A stretch of 42,299 nt of DNA from a virus, in the IMG/VR virus record IMGVR_UViG_3300049491_000813, positions 1 to 42,299 of that record; one strand, given 5' to 3'. Under the pieces are notes generated by a model. The model worked only from the letters and a program-made list of their open reading frames with translations, was not told the DNA's origin and did no database searches. How positions within the stretch are numbered: the stretch's first letter is position 1; each line of letters begins with the position of its first letter. Shown piece after piece: positions 23,206-31,657 of this stretch. A program made the position numbers and the translations under genes.

Positions 23206-24486
23206 TTATTGAGTGAATCCAAAATTATTAAATGCACCACCTGCCTCAAACTGCCTTGCGGCATGTTTAAAAGTTAAATAATCCGGTACATCATTTACAG
23301 GTTTTATTTTTGCCTTAACCTGTTTTGGCCTGTGTTTAGAAGCCGGTATTTTTTTAATACGCTTTATATAGAACGCTGTAATGTAGCCACCGCTACGGTC
23401 AATTGTATGGGAGCTCTGCACTATATGCTGTATTCCACTTAGTGTACCCATTCCTGTAAGTTCAAAATTTACACCGGCAACCAGTAATACATTTCCCATA
23501 GTGGCAATACTGCCATCAGATTCCTGTGTATTTTTTTTATGCAGCGCCGCCTTTGCCCTTGCTTCTGCCTGCTGCCGGTTTTCAACCCTCATTTTTATGG
23601 CGAGCATATCGGATGATGAATAGCCTGTGTCCACAAAACCGGAATTGGCGGGCACGCCCCTGAGAGTTGATGCATTAAAATTAAAAAAAACACCTGTATC
23701 ATTATTTGTGGTACCTGATGCAGCCGGTACGAATGCAGGCTCGGTATCATTGCCGCCGCCTTCTGTTTCAATATCTTCTGCATCCTGTTCATAATCTACA
23801 GTTGTATTAGTATCAGGATTATGATACTGCACTTTGGCAGCTTTATATACATGGGCTGTTTTGTCTTTGATTGACCATGCGGTAATTTCTGTTTTGTCTA
23901 ATGTTAATATATGGTTCTTCCCTTCCAGTTCATATATACTGGTGAAGGTGATAACGGTATCCCTTATGCTGAATGTATATCCGTAATCACTGGCAAGCTG
24001 TGCCAGGAAATCCAAATCGGTACGGTCGTATTGTGTAATCCTGTTAAAAATAATATTATCAATATTGCCCATTACAGTAAGGCCATTGGCAGCAGCGATT
24101 GTGTTTATTATTTCCCGGAGGTTTTTGTTTTCGTGTGCGGTACTTCTTTTAGTACGCAATGTTTTTGTAATGCCGGTGGCAATTGCTTTTATCGTAAGCA
24201 CATCGCCGCCACTGCGGCTGCTGTTCATTTCCAGTTCATCAATGGTAAAATTTCCACAGTTTAGCACACGGCCATCGTTTATAATTTCGGCGGTTAGTTT
24301 AGCCCCCTTGCCAGGATACCAGGCATTTTGCCAAAGCAAATCGCTGTCCTCAATACTCAACTCCAACTCATCGCTTTCTCCGCTTACTTTATCCGTGTAC
24401 GTTAGTGAAATAAGATGGTCGGAAATATCCTGAGTAATATTTTTATTGTTATACAGAATTTTATATGTGGCGGTGGAGAGGTTCAA
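23206..24486 (-). CDS. D: Late control/tail hub protein D (P2 gpD)
   Basis: A 426-residue member of the phage late control D (gp27-like hub) family. Features include an early E-L-E-L-S-I-E-D-S-D-L-L-W, then G-K-G-A-K-L-T-A-E-I, F-T-I-D-E-L-E and a central Y-D-R-T-D-L-D-F-L-A-Q-L-A-S-D-Y-G-Y-T-F block (about residues 150-172), diagnostic of the family. It forms the hub that carries the gpV spike. A Gly/Asp/Glu loop near 245 is an insertion. Gene order X-D-V follows P2. Confidence 0.85.
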   Translation of the reverse strand: MNLSTATYKILYNNKNITQDISDHLISLTYTDKVSGESDELELSIEDSDLLWQNAWYPGKGAKLTAEIINDGRVLNCGNFTIDELEMNSSRSGGDVLTIKAIATGITKTLRTKRSTAHENKNLREIINTIAAANGLTVMGNIDNIIFNRITQYDRTDLDFLAQLASDYGYTFSIRDTVITFTSIYELEGKNHILTLDKTEITAWSIKDKTAHVYKAAKVQYHNPDTNTTVDYEQDAEDIETEGGGNDTEPAFVPAASGTTNNDTGVFFNFNASTLRGVPANSGFVDTGYSSSDMLAIKMRVENRQQAEARAKAALHKKNTQESDGSIATMGNVLLVAGVNFELTGMGTLSGIQHIVQSSHTIDRSGGYITAFYIKRIKKIPASKHRPKQVKAKIKPVNDVPDYLTFKHAARQFEAGGAFNNFGFTQ

Positions 24487-24490
24487 ACAA

Positions 24491-24524
24491 GTTATGAATT
24501 ATGAGTTATGAATTATGAGTTATT
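24491..24524. repeat. Short AT-rich tandem repeat
   Basis: Two and a half copies of TTATGAATTATGAG lie between the gpD gene and the small 54-residue ORF. Such repeats are common intergenic fillers; there is no sign of CRISPR structure. Confidence 0.8.
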
Positions 24525-24689
24525 TTAGTTCAACACTATCATTTCGGTGTGGGTCATTTTTGTTGATTCCACACGGTACATCAAAAAAAAAGAGGCATTA
24601 TCAAAAAATATTTCAAGGCCCATATTGCAGCTACGGTTATAAAAACCGGAAAGGCAGTTGACCCTGAATTGTGTTTTGCTCAGTATCAT
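24525..24689 (-). CDS. Small tail-region ORF, 54 residues
   Basis: An open frame of 54 residues starts at an ATG that overlaps the stop of the LysM gene (ATGA). It reads M-I-L-S-K-T-Q-F-R-V-N-C-L-S-G-F-Y and ends with K-M-T-H-T-E-M-I-V-L-N. The ATGA coupling and filling of the X-D gap support it. The sequence is beta-prone and contains two Cys. No family recognised. Confidence 0.5.
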   Translation of the reverse strand: MILSKTQFRVNCLSGFYNRSCNMGLEIFFDNASFFLMYRVESTKMTHTEMIVLN

Positions 24690-24907
24690 CTTTTCCACGG
24701 CGGCAAACTTTCTGCATCGGTAAGAATGCTGTTATTTTCCAATATTGGTATGAGCAGTACCGTACCACCAGGTACCAGCGCTGTAATTGGTACGTTGGGA
24801 TTTGCTGAAATTATTGGCTGAAAAGCAGATGCCTTTCCGTATGCTTTTTGTGCAATGGTATCCCAGCGTGTATCGCCTGTAGTTGTATATGGTATATTGT
24901 CTGCCAT
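24686..24907 (-). CDS. X: Tail protein X, LysM-like (P2 gpX)
   Basis: A 73-residue protein with the gpX/LysM pattern: Y-T-T-T-G-D-T-R-W-D-T-I-A-Q-K-A-Y-G, then I-I-S-A-N-P-N-V-P and V-P-G-G-T-V-L-L-I-P. It caps or connects the tail hub and tube. It overlaps the gpU gene by 1 bp and the small ORF downstream by ATGA. Confidence 0.85.
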   Translation of the reverse strand: MADNIPYTTTGDTRWDTIAQKAYGKASAFQPIISANPNVPITALVPGGTVLLIPILENNSILTDAESLPPWKR

Positions 24908-25752
24908 TATGCCCTCCGTGTTATTACCAGGTTGTTTAATTGTGTGGCCTGCTGTTTAAGCAGCCCAACAAAATACTGCAGGTTTGTATTGGCAAATTTT
25001 AAATTTGCAATACTGGTTATGGGAAATTCAAAATCTCCCAGCGTATCCTGAACCCGTGAAATACTGTCCATAAATTCTGTATAATCCAATTCTGTTTGCA
25101 GTTCATTCATACGTGTGGCAGCATCCACTAAAAGCGTATCAATATTAGTTAAAGATTTTTGCAGTTTATCACTGATACTTTGCCTGCTGCTTACATTATT
25201 TTCGTAACTGCGTACCAGTTCATCTGCACTGATGCTGTGGCTTACGGTAAGCGATACATCTTTACTGGCAATTTGCGAAGGTGTATATTTTTCAATGGGT
25301 GCCAGCCGGGTGGGTGTAATATCCCCCACAGCAAATGCCTGCTTACGGGCTGTGTTTTGCTGCTGTGCCAGTTTATCCGCCACCACATATTCTTTAAGTG
25401 CTATTGTAACCGCCACAGCTATAGCGTACCCATCTGCAAGCGCATTCAATGTATTTCTTTCTAATTTAGTAATTATAAAGTCGCCTACATATTCGCCGGT
25501 ACCCATTACCAAAGGCATTACTTCAAATGTATCTTTTGAACTTTTTAACTCCAACAACGTGAGCGGCACATTGGTAATTTCAGCATGTACCAAAACAGAT
25601 AATTCAATTTCTTCGAGATTATTACCGGTGGGCTGCAGGCGTGGTTTTATATTAATCAGTTCATGCTGTGCATAACTTGTTTCATCGCTGTGCGTGAAAC
25701 CATCCGGCGAATAAGCCTTATTAAAAACAATATTACCCAACTGTGCGTACAC
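24907..25752 (-). CDS. U: Tail protein U (P2 gpU-like) with C-terminal extension
   Basis: A 281-residue protein. Residues 1-125 match P2 gpU (M-Y-A-Q-L-G-N-I-V-F-N, then P-R-L-Q-P-T-G-N-N-L-E-E-I-E-L-S-V, D-F-I-I-T-K-L-E-R). The family is about 150 residues. The added C-terminal 150 residues are helical and coiled-coil-like (V-S-S-R-Q-S-I-S-D-K-L-Q-K-S-L-T-N-I-D-T). It terminates or stabilises the tail tube. Confidence 0.75.
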   Translation of the reverse strand: MYAQLGNIVFNKAYSPDGFTHSDETSYAQHELINIKPRLQPTGNNLEEIELSVLVHAEITNVPLTLLELKSSKDTFEVMPLVMGTGEYVGDFIITKLERNTLNALADGYAIAVAVTIALKEYVVADKLAQQQNTARKQAFAVGDITPTRLAPIEKYTPSQIASKDVSLTVSHSISADELVRSYENNVSSRQSISDKLQKSLTNIDTLLVDAATRMNELQTELDYTEFMDSISRVQDTLGDFEFPITSIANLKFANTNLQYFVGLLKQQATQLNNLVITRRA

Positions 25753-26451
25753 TTATTTTATTTTACGGGTTAAAAAATTTATTTCATGCACCAGGCGTTT
25801 TTCATAATCTGCTGTTATATCCACCATGTTTGCTTTTTGCACGGCATCATTACGGGTGCTGCCAAAAATGGAAGTGGTGATAAGTTTAGCGATGGGTGTA
25901 TCGCTGCCGGATTTATTTACCCGCTGGTGCCGTACAATAAATTTATTTCCGGAATAACCGCCACGGGCAAACACTGGTTTTGCATTATCGCCTTTAAGCA
26001 TAAATGCAAATGGCAAAGTTTTCGTTTGCCCCTTAGCGATAGTGAAGCTCACCCCGGTAGATATATCCCCCTTAATCTTTTTTTGCTTTTTTATAAAATC
26101 CTGCTTGCCGGTGGTTTTATTTTTTTGGCGCTTTAAGCTGAGCTGTACGGTACTGCCACCGGAGGTGGTTATAAATTTGGGGTCGAAGTGTGAAAGGCTG
26201 ATTGGTTTGGCTGATGCATTAATGTAGCCCTGCAGTTTATTTTTATTTGCCTGCCATACGGTTAATGCATTTACAAAATCAATCTCTTTTACATTAAAAT
26301 TCGCTTTTACATTACGTTTTACAGTAGTACGTCCTTTTTGCAGGGTGCGGTTGATAGCCCTGGTAATAGCAACAGGCACCTGCTCACCAGTGAGTGGTTT
26401 AAATGCATCTTTCAGCTTTTTATTGGCCTCTTCCACACGTATAGTAACCAT
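25753..26451 (-). CDS. Minor tail protein Z-like (GPZ)
   Basis: A 232-residue basic protein resembling the prophage minor tail protein Z family. The N-terminal half has A-I-T-R-A-I-N-R-T-L-Q-K-G-R-T-T-V-K-R-N-V-K, then F-N-V-K-E-I-D-F. The middle is Lys/Thr-rich, and F-V-R-H-Q-R-V-N-K-S-G is near residue 175. In tail operons it acts in tail completion. It sits between the tape measure and gpU genes. Confidence 0.7.
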   Translation of the reverse strand: MVTIRVEEANKKLKDAFKPLTGEQVPVAITRAINRTLQKGRTTVKRNVKANFNVKEIDFVNALTVWQANKNKLQGYINASAKPISLSHFDPKFITTSGGSTVQLSLKRQKNKTTGKQDFIKKQKKIKGDISTGVSFTIAKGQTKTLPFAFMLKGDNAKPVFARGGYSGNKFIVRHQRVNKSGSDTPIAKLITTSIFGSTRNDAVQKANMVDITADYEKRLVHEINFLTRKIK

Positions 26452-26457
26452 AACAAA

Positions 26458-28146
26458 TTATTGATTAAATGACACCCTTTCTTTTTTTGACTGGTAACGT
26501 TTCATTTGTTTTTCAAAATCACCGCTCAACTGGCTTGTTATGAGCGCTGCATCATCTTCTGTTGCCCCGCCGCTTACATTAATGGTGGGTGAATAATTCA
26601 TGGTGCTGTTATCATTGCTATTATTTGCAACAGGTTTTAAAGCGGATGATGGCGAAGCCAGTACAGTGGAGTATGCATTGCCCACTGTATATGCTGATGA
26701 CCTTGCCACTGTACCGTTAACAGTATTGAGCGTATCCTGGTACCCTTCTGCAGCGGTTTGCACTTTTTCAATTTTCTTTAATGTTTTATCCACTGCCTCA
26801 TCATGTTTACCAAAGAATTTTTTTACTCCATTCCAAATACCGCCAATGATGTCTTTAATTTTTTTCCATGCACGGGAGAAAATACCGGTAACATTTTCCC
26901 ACAAATCATGGAACCATTTTTTTATTTTATCCCAATGTTTTATTACCAGGCCATAGGGTGTATAATTGAGAAACATGTTTTTAATCCACTCCCAAACACG
27001 GGAGAAAATACCGGTAACATTATCCCACAGGTTTGAAAAGAATTTTTTTATTTTATCCCAATGTTTTATCACCAGGCCATAAGGGGTATAGTTAAGGAAA
27101 AGGTTTTTTATAAAATTCCAAACAGTGGAGAATATGGATTTTACTTTATCCCACAATGCAGCAAACCATTCTTTAATCCTTCCCCAATTTGAATAGATAA
27201 GTATGGCGGCAGCGGCAATAGCCATTATTATCAGTACAATCGGGTTAGTAGCAAGTATGAGCGAAAGAACTTTAGCAGCAGTACCAACCACTAATAAGGC
27301 AACAGATACAGCAGCCAGTGTTTTTACGAGCTTCGGGTTATTTGCAGCAAAATCCACTATTTTAGGAATCACATTTTTAGCCAGCATATTACCAATACTT
27401 TGAAAAGCCGGTAATAATGATTTACCAATACCCTCGCTCACTTCGCTCCATGAAGTTCTTATTTTTGAACTGGTAGTGGCAGTAGATTTAGCTACACCCC
27501 CCACTTGTTTTTCAACTGCTTTTAAAATTATGTTTTGCGCTTTTAATTTATCACCACTATCCACTAATGCCTGAATTTTCTTTCGTTCCTGTGCTGTGAA
27601 AGTAATGCCCGACCTGCGAAGTGAATTGATACCCTTAATTGGATCCTCCAATGCTTTGCCTAACTGAACGGCATTTTGTGATGCATCACCAAAACCAGTT
27701 GCCTGCATATCGAAAGATGCTTCGGTGGCCCTGTCGAATATACCTGCCATACGTGCGGTGGCATCGCTCACACTTTTAAAGGTGGCAATCTTTGCCTGTG
27801 CCGCATTTATAACTTCATCTTCAATACCAATTTGTGACTGCAACTGGCTTGCATATTCCATTGCTGCATTAGCGGCACCATCATTAGCCTCACCCATGCT
27901 TTTAAACACCTGCTTTAACCTGTTGCCTGCCACTTCGCTATCCTCAGCAGCTTTTAATGTAGAGGCAAATGCAGCCGTAGCAATACCACCACCTATAGCA
28001 GCGGCATTGCCAAATTTATCGAGCCCGCTGCGATATTTTTGCAACCCCTTCATACGCATTTCAGCTTTGGTGAAAGCAGTATTTATTACCGTGCTCATTT
28101 TATCGTAAGCACTTAATACAACTGCTATTTTCATCGTTTTTTCCAT
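26458..28146 (-). CDS. T: Tail tape measure protein
   Basis: A 562-residue protein with the usual tape-measure architecture: helical N-terminal part (A-Y-D-K-M-S-T-V-I-N-T-A-F-T-K-A-E), several central hydrophobic segments (about 255-315) and a C-terminal amphipathic region. Residues of about 340-430 contain two near-identical copies of a 42-residue unit built around F-L-N-Y-T-P-Y-G-L-V-I-K-H-W-D-K-I-K. Its length implies a short tail, since tail length scales with tape-measure length. It follows the frameshifted chaperone gene, as in most long-tailed phages. Confidence 0.85.
   Translation of the reverse strand: MEKTMKIAVVLSAYDKMSTVINTAFTKAEMRMKGLQKYRSGLDKFGNAAAIGGGIATAAFASTLKAAEDSEVAGNRLKQVFKSMGEANDGAANAAMEYASQLQSQIGIEDEVINAAQAKIATFKSVSDATARMAGIFDRATEASFDMQATGFGDASQNAVQLGKALEDPIKGINSLRRSGITFTAQERKKIQALVDSGDKLKAQNIILKAVEKQVGGVAKSTATTSSKIRTSWSEVSEGIGKSLLPAFQSIGNMLAKNVIPKIVDFAANNPKLVKTLAAVSVALLVVGTAAKVLSLILATNPIVLIIMAIAAAAILIYSNWGRIKEWFAALWDKVKSIFSTVWNFIKNLFLNYTPYGLVIKHWDKIKKFFSNLWDNVTGIFSRVWEWIKNMFLNYTPYGLVIKHWDKIKKWFHDLWENVTGIFSRAWKKIKDIIGGIWNGVKKFFGKHDEAVDKTLKKIEKVQTAAEGYQDTLNTVNGTVARSSAYTVGNAYSTVLASPSSALKPVANNSNDNSTMNYSPTINVSGGATEDDAALITSQLSGDFEKQMKRYQSKKERVSFNQ
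26914..27145. repeat. Internal duplication in the tape measure gene
   Basis: Two copies of a 126-bp segment lie in tandem, sharing blocks such as TTTTATTTTATCCCAATGTT on the plus strand (near 26920 and 27050). They encode the repeated 42-residue unit. Duplications here change tail length by a fixed step. Confidence 0.75.
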
Positions 28147-28149
28147 AGC

Positions 28150-28655
28150 CTAATCCTTAGTATCGTGTAGTGAGTTGTGCATTTTTACAGCTTCGTTATA
28201 CCATTTGCGGATGTCATCCGTGAACCAATCCATAATAACAAATGGCGAAAGGGAAAACCAATTACCGAGGAATGCAATTTCCCCAGGCTCTATAAAAAAT
28301 TTATGGAAGAGGACATTGCCAATATCTTTGTAAAATCATTATACCAAAGCCCTTCCAAATCTTCAATTACCACATCCTTATCATCAATTTGTGTACTGAG
28401 TGCGGCCACGGCCAACTGCACTTTTGCACTATCGCTGTTGGTTAAACGCTGAATAAGTGCATTGTCTTTACCTTTCAACCGGCGGCAATTTGCAATACGT
28501 CCATCTGACAATGCACAGCGTTTTGTTTTACTCCCATTTTCATAATTCTTTGTCCATATTTCCATTGTCTCATCCTGTGCATCTTCAAAATGATATACAC
28601 CGGTTTCCGCTTTGTAAACGCCTGGTACGGGCGCCTGTACATTTTCTTTTTCCAT
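28150..28655 (-). CDS. Frameshifted tail assembly chaperone (G-T/E+E' type fusion)
   Basis: A -1 frameshift on TTTTTTA at 28299-28293 bypasses the TAG at 28292 and adds 47 residues: I-E-P-G-E-I-A-F-L-G-N-W-F-S-L-S-P-F-V-I, then M-D-W-F-T-D-D-I-R-K-W-Y-N-E-A. The product would be 168 residues and stop at 28150, four bases before the tape-measure ATG. The extension frame is open exactly between these points. Long-tailed phages use such a shift to make a chaperone that recruits the tape measure, as P2 does with E and E'. The shift itself is not demonstrated here. Confidence 0.7.
28265..28299 (-). promoter_or_regulatory. Programmed -1 frameshift signal
   Basis: On the coding strand the heptamer T-TTT-TTA (28299-28293) is in the X-XXY-YYZ register of the chaperone frame, immediately before TAG. 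Five bases later comes a hairpin: CC-T-GGGGAA, loop ATTGCA, TTCCTC-GG (28287-28265; one bulge and one wobble). This slip-site, spacer and stem arrangement is the standard -1 frameshift signal; the heptamer equals that of HIV-1 gag-pol. Confidence 0.75.
28290..28655 (-). CDS. Tail assembly chaperone, zero-frame product
   Basis: A 121-residue protein upstream of the tape measure, in the place of P2 gpE or Mu gp41. It has no family signature I can name, but the genomic position, the slip site and the overlapping extension define it. Sequence blocks: V-Y-K-A-E-T-G-V-Y-H-F-E-D near the N-terminus and V-Q-L-A-V-A-A-L-S-T-Q-I-D-D-K-D-V-V-I-E-D-L-E-G-L-W in the C-terminal half. It probably binds the tape measure during tail assembly and is absent from the virion. 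Confidence 0.75.
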   Translation of the reverse strand: MEKENVQAPVPGVYKAETGVYHFEDAQDETMEIWTKNYENGSKTKRCALSDGRIANCRRLKGKDNALIQRLTNSDSAKVQLAVAALSTQIDDKDVVIEDLEGLWYNDFTKILAMSSSINFL

Positions 28656-28675
28656 TGTTTTTTGGTTTGGTTATT

Positions 28676-28709
28676 AATAAAAACAGCCTTTAACATAACT
28701 GTAAAGGCT
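28676..28709 (-). terminator. Intrinsic terminator after the tail tube gene
   Basis: On the coding strand AGCCTTTA, a 9-nt loop and TAAAGGCT form an 8-bp stem followed by GTTTTTATTAATAA. It lies in the 78-bp gap between the tube gene and the chaperone gene. It would lower expression of the chaperone and tape measure relative to sheath and tube. Confidence 0.7.
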
Positions 28710-28733
28710 ATTTGATTTTATTAAGATATTGAG

Positions 28734-29252
28734 TTAAGCTCCTATGTTAGCCCTGTACTGTGCCAGCTTATCTTCTCCGTTAACTTTAAAGATGTTGTTC
28801 ATAAAATCAACTTCCATTACCTCTTTACCATCTATTTCTATTTTACAATGTGTACAGCTTAAAGTGCTTTCCACTTCCACATTATCCTGCTGCTTAAACT
28901 TACCGAGTGGAAAACCATTGCTCTGGCAGGTAGCATAAATAATTACAGGCGCTTCTGAAACCTTCTCCCCGCCTTCCCATTTTTCCATGCTGGCCCGTAT
29001 CATTAGCTGTATCTTTTCATACGCATTTACAAATACCGGGAAAACATCTTCGTAAAAAGCATTCCACTTTATACGCAAACTCATCTTATCCATGCCTGCA
29101 GGTAAATCAAAAGAACCAATCAAACCCAAGCCTTTAAATTCGGTCATTTTAAATTTTACCTCTGGTGCATCCACTTCCACTGCACGGCCTAACAAATTAT
29201 TACCGTTAACATAAATGTTGCAATTGTTTATCTGATTAGTCTTTACTGACAT
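28734..29252 (-). CDS. FII: Major tail tube protein (P2 FII-like)
   Basis: A 172-residue protein of the P2 FII family. The N-terminus N-N-C-N-I-Y-V-N-G-N-N-L-L-G-R-A-V-E-V-D-A-P and the block M-T-E-F-K-G-L-G-L-I-G-S-F-D-L-P-A-G-M-D are characteristic. The C-terminal V-E-S-T-L-S-C-T-H-C-K-I-E-I-D-G-K-E-V completes the tube fold. It forms the inner tube of the contractile tail and lies directly after the sheath gene. Confidence 0.9.
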   Translation of the reverse strand: MSVKTNQINNCNIYVNGNNLLGRAVEVDAPEVKFKMTEFKGLGLIGSFDLPAGMDKMSLRIKWNAFYEDVFPVFVNAYEKIQLMIRASMEKWEGGEKVSEAPVIIYATCQSNGFPLGKFKQQDNVEVESTLSCTHCKIEIDGKEVMEVDFMNNIFKVNGEDKLAQYRANIGA

Positions 29253-29274
29253 AGCTGTAAGTATTATTTTTTAA

Positions 29275-30690
29275 TTATCCCAAATTCTTTAAAAGGGTTA
29301 TATCCAAGATGTACCGGAAGGTGCCACGCTCAAATGGTGGCGGCGGCATCATTATTACATCGTAAGTAAGCTGCCCTGCTGCAATTGTACTGGTGGTATT
29401 TACATCTTTTGGAAACTCAACCCTGCTGCCTGCTATCAATGCACCCCGGCCAATCAGCACCCGTACAAAAGCATTGCAGCTTTCCCGTATTGCATCTATC
29501 AATGCCTGTGTAATTGGCTTATCAATAAACTGCAGGATTGAATTTTCAACGCTCTCACTCACCACATCGGCTGTACGCAGTATGCTGATGAAATTATCCG
29601 GCGCTGTGCTGGTGGGGAAAGATGCGCTGCGGTTGCCCCAGGTGCGGATACCGGTACCGAATGTGTTAAAGATGGTGGTAATACCTGCCTCATTCAATGT
29701 GTTGGCATCGCTGCCGGCATCATTGAGGGATGCTGAAATATTGCGCTCTGCACCTACGATGCCTTTAATTTCTTTGTTGCTGGGGCTGTACCAGTACCCA
29801 AATTCATTATCAGTGGCTGCTATTACACCGGCCATAAACTGGCTGTAGGGTGCATCAATATTACTATCGGTGGCAGCATCATACGCCTTTAAGTAAGGAT
29901 ATAAAAGAAATGCACGTTTGCTGCTGGTATTAAAATTAATGGAGCCATCCACACCACGGCCAGCGATGGCCTCTGCCACGGTGGCGCCTGCAGGTGCATC
30001 GAGTAAGGAAACTGCTTTTAATGCGCCTGCCTGGCTGATTAATTCGGCGGCCACGCTGGTAAGGGATGAATAGCCGGGGGCTATTAATATTTTAGGATTG
30101 AAACCAAATAAATTTTTTGCCAGGCTCCATGCCTGCATACCGGTACGGTTGCCATCGCCATCCACATCGCCAATGAGTAAACCGGCAGTGATAGTGCTGG
30201 CATCTAATTTTGCATAAGTGAATTTTAATGCCATCGTTTCGGTAACGGTGGATTTGATACCAACAAAATTACCATACTCATCGAGTGTGTAATCGGTATC
30301 TTTTACAAGGTCGCTGGGGCTGTCATCAGCGTTAGTAATGGTAACTTCACCAATGGGTGCAAAAGAAAGTTTTGTTTTACGGGCAACGAGGGTATGTGCC
30401 TCATCAGTTACAGCAGCGGTATTTTCTGCTGCATCAAAAACATTTACCACCACCACAGTACCTGCACCCTGTTTAAAAATTGCATCTAATGCCTGCGGAA
30501 TATTAAAACCGGGCACAGATTTACCAAATTGTGCAGCCAGCGTATCGCCGGTAACCAGCGTGGGTGTATTGATTGGCCCTTTGGGCGCTATACCAATAAG
30601 GCCAACAACAGCACTTTTTACAACTGTTACAGGGCGTGGGCCGTTATCGAGGTAAAGGCTTTCAACACCGTGGAGAAAATTAACTGCCAT
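29275..30690 (-). CDS. FI: Tail sheath protein (P2 FI-like)
   Basis: A 471-residue tail sheath protein. It begins F-L-H-G-V-E-S-L-Y-L-D-N-G-P-R-P-V-T-V-V-K-S-A-V, then V-G-L-I-G-I-A-P-K-G-P-I-N, the hallmark of this family. The C-terminal part contains G-I-R-T-W-G-N-R-S-A-S and N-A-F-V-R-V-L-I-G-R-G-A-L-I. It polymerises around the tube and contracts at injection. Its presence shows that the phage is a myovirus morphologically. Confidence 0.95.
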   Translation of the reverse strand: MAVNFLHGVESLYLDNGPRPVTVVKSAVVGLIGIAPKGPINTPTLVTGDTLAAQFGKSVPGFNIPQALDAIFKQGAGTVVVVNVFDAAENTAAVTDEAHTLVARKTKLSFAPIGEVTITNADDSPSDLVKDTDYTLDEYGNFVGIKSTVTETMALKFTYAKLDASTITAGLLIGDVDGDGNRTGMQAWSLAKNLFGFNPKILIAPGYSSLTSVAAELISQAGALKAVSLLDAPAGATVAEAIAGRGVDGSINFNTSSKRAFLLYPYLKAYDAATDSNIDAPYSQFMAGVIAATDNEFGYWYSPSNKEIKGIVGAERNISASLNDAGSDANTLNEAGITTIFNTFGTGIRTWGNRSASFPTSTAPDNFISILRTADVVSESVENSILQFIDKPITQALIDAIRESCNAFVRVLIGRGALIAGSRVEFPKDVNTTSTIAAGQLTYDVIMMPPPPFERGTFRYILDITLLKNLG

Positions 30691-30693
30691 TAT

Positions 30694-30736
30694 TTTTAGT
30701 TAAAAGTTTTAAGTAATAAGTTTTAAGTAATACGTT
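30694..30736. repeat. Short tandem repeat before the sheath gene
   Basis: AAGTTTTAAGTAATA is present twice and once more degenerately, filling the gap between the Gp37-like gene and the sheath gene. It may affect the sheath leader; no promoter consensus could be placed with confidence. Confidence 0.6.
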
Positions 30737-30737
30737 T

Positions 30738-31238
30738 TTAAATAAATTCCGGCGCCTGGTATTGTTCCCTGAATGTTACCGCCTGCAGCAGTGGTAATAA
30801 TTCATCTGCTGTTACTTCCACATTTAATTTTTTACCGGCAAAAGTCATATTGTAACTGAAATAATTATTTTCCACATTTCGTTCGTCAAACTCAATTTTT
30901 TGCAGCCACAATTTTGATAAGTTTGATGGCCGGTAACCCACCAGCAATATTTTCAATAACTGCAATGCCTGGTTAATAGAATTTTCGCCCCTGAGCCGTG
31001 GTGATTTTATATTACAAAGAACTGTTACCGTTTCGTTCTGCTTAACTATATCCGTTGCCGTTGGTGTATCAAAAAGGCTGTCTGAATAAGCCACTATAAT
31101 CAACACACTTTTTAATCCATTATCAAATTCACTTTCTTTTTCCGGCATTGGTATTACCCTGTAAGCGGCAGGCAATGCATTTGGTGTTAATAATCTTGCC
31201 ACTACATCATCTTCCACCTGCGAATACTCAAAAGCCAT
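30738..31238 (-). CDS. Gp37-like tail terminator candidate
   Basis: A 166-residue protein that resembles Mu gp37/DUF1834-like proteins: Y-S-Q-V-E-D-D-V-V-A-R-L at the start, K-S-V-L-I-I-V-A-Y, L-C-N-I-K-S-P-R-L and A-L-Q-L-L-K-I-L-L-V-G-Y-R-P. It is located directly upstream of the sheath gene, where Mu-type phages place the tail terminator. Overlaps the upstream 130-residue gene by 1 bp (TAATG). Confidence 0.6.
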   Translation of the reverse strand: MAFEYSQVEDDVVARLLTPNALPAAYRVIPMPEKESEFDNGLKSVLIIVAYSDSLFDTPTATDIVKQNETVTVLCNIKSPRLRGENSINQALQLLKILLVGYRPSNLSKLWLQKIEFDERNVENNYFSYNMTFAGKKLNVEVTADELLPLLQAVTFREQYQAPEFI

Positions 31239-31630
31239 TATTCAATTATTTTTAGCGTGGCCACAAATGTTTTACCATCAAATTTTTTACGAATAGACCG
31301 CACTGTAAAAAAACCAATATCAATAATCTGCAACACTTCAAAACTGCAGTTCCTTGCTGATTCATACAAACTGGGAAAATCACCGGCCTTATATTCCATC
31401 GTTAATTTTTCCGGGTCGTAATCTGCACTGAACAGCCTTTCTTTTTCAGTAGGGCCATTATATAAAACCCTTGCCAATAATAAATAATAACTGTAAGTGT
31501 TAAAATCTTCCGGGTTAAAATCATTTGCATCAAAATCGCCGGAGCCATTTGGTAACCAGGCTGCATCATATCCCATTGTGCCGGTTACTGTATCAAACAT
31601 TGTATCCTGCAGGCTGTCAAAGGGATTCAT
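31238..31630 (-). CDS. Head-tail connector region protein, unknown family
   Basis: A 130-residue acidic protein. Residues of about 30-45 contain S-G-D-F-D-A-N-D-F-N-P-E-D-F, nearly identical to a block of the baseplate wedge protein at 21420. The C-terminal half (F-E-V-L-Q-I-I-D-I-G-F-F-T-V-R-S-I-R-K-K-F-D-G-K-T-F) is beta-rich. Between the capsid-decoration and tail-terminator genes, so a head completion or neck role is inferred. Confidence 0.6.
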   Translation of the reverse strand: MNPFDSLQDTMFDTVTGTMGYDAAWLPNGSGDFDANDFNPEDFNTYSYYLLLARVLYNGPTEKERLFSADYDPEKLTMEYKAGDFPSLYESARNCSFEVLQIIDIGFFTVRSIRKKFDGKTFVATLKIIE

Positions 31631-31657
31631 GCTTTCACGTTTTAAGGGTGAAAGAAA

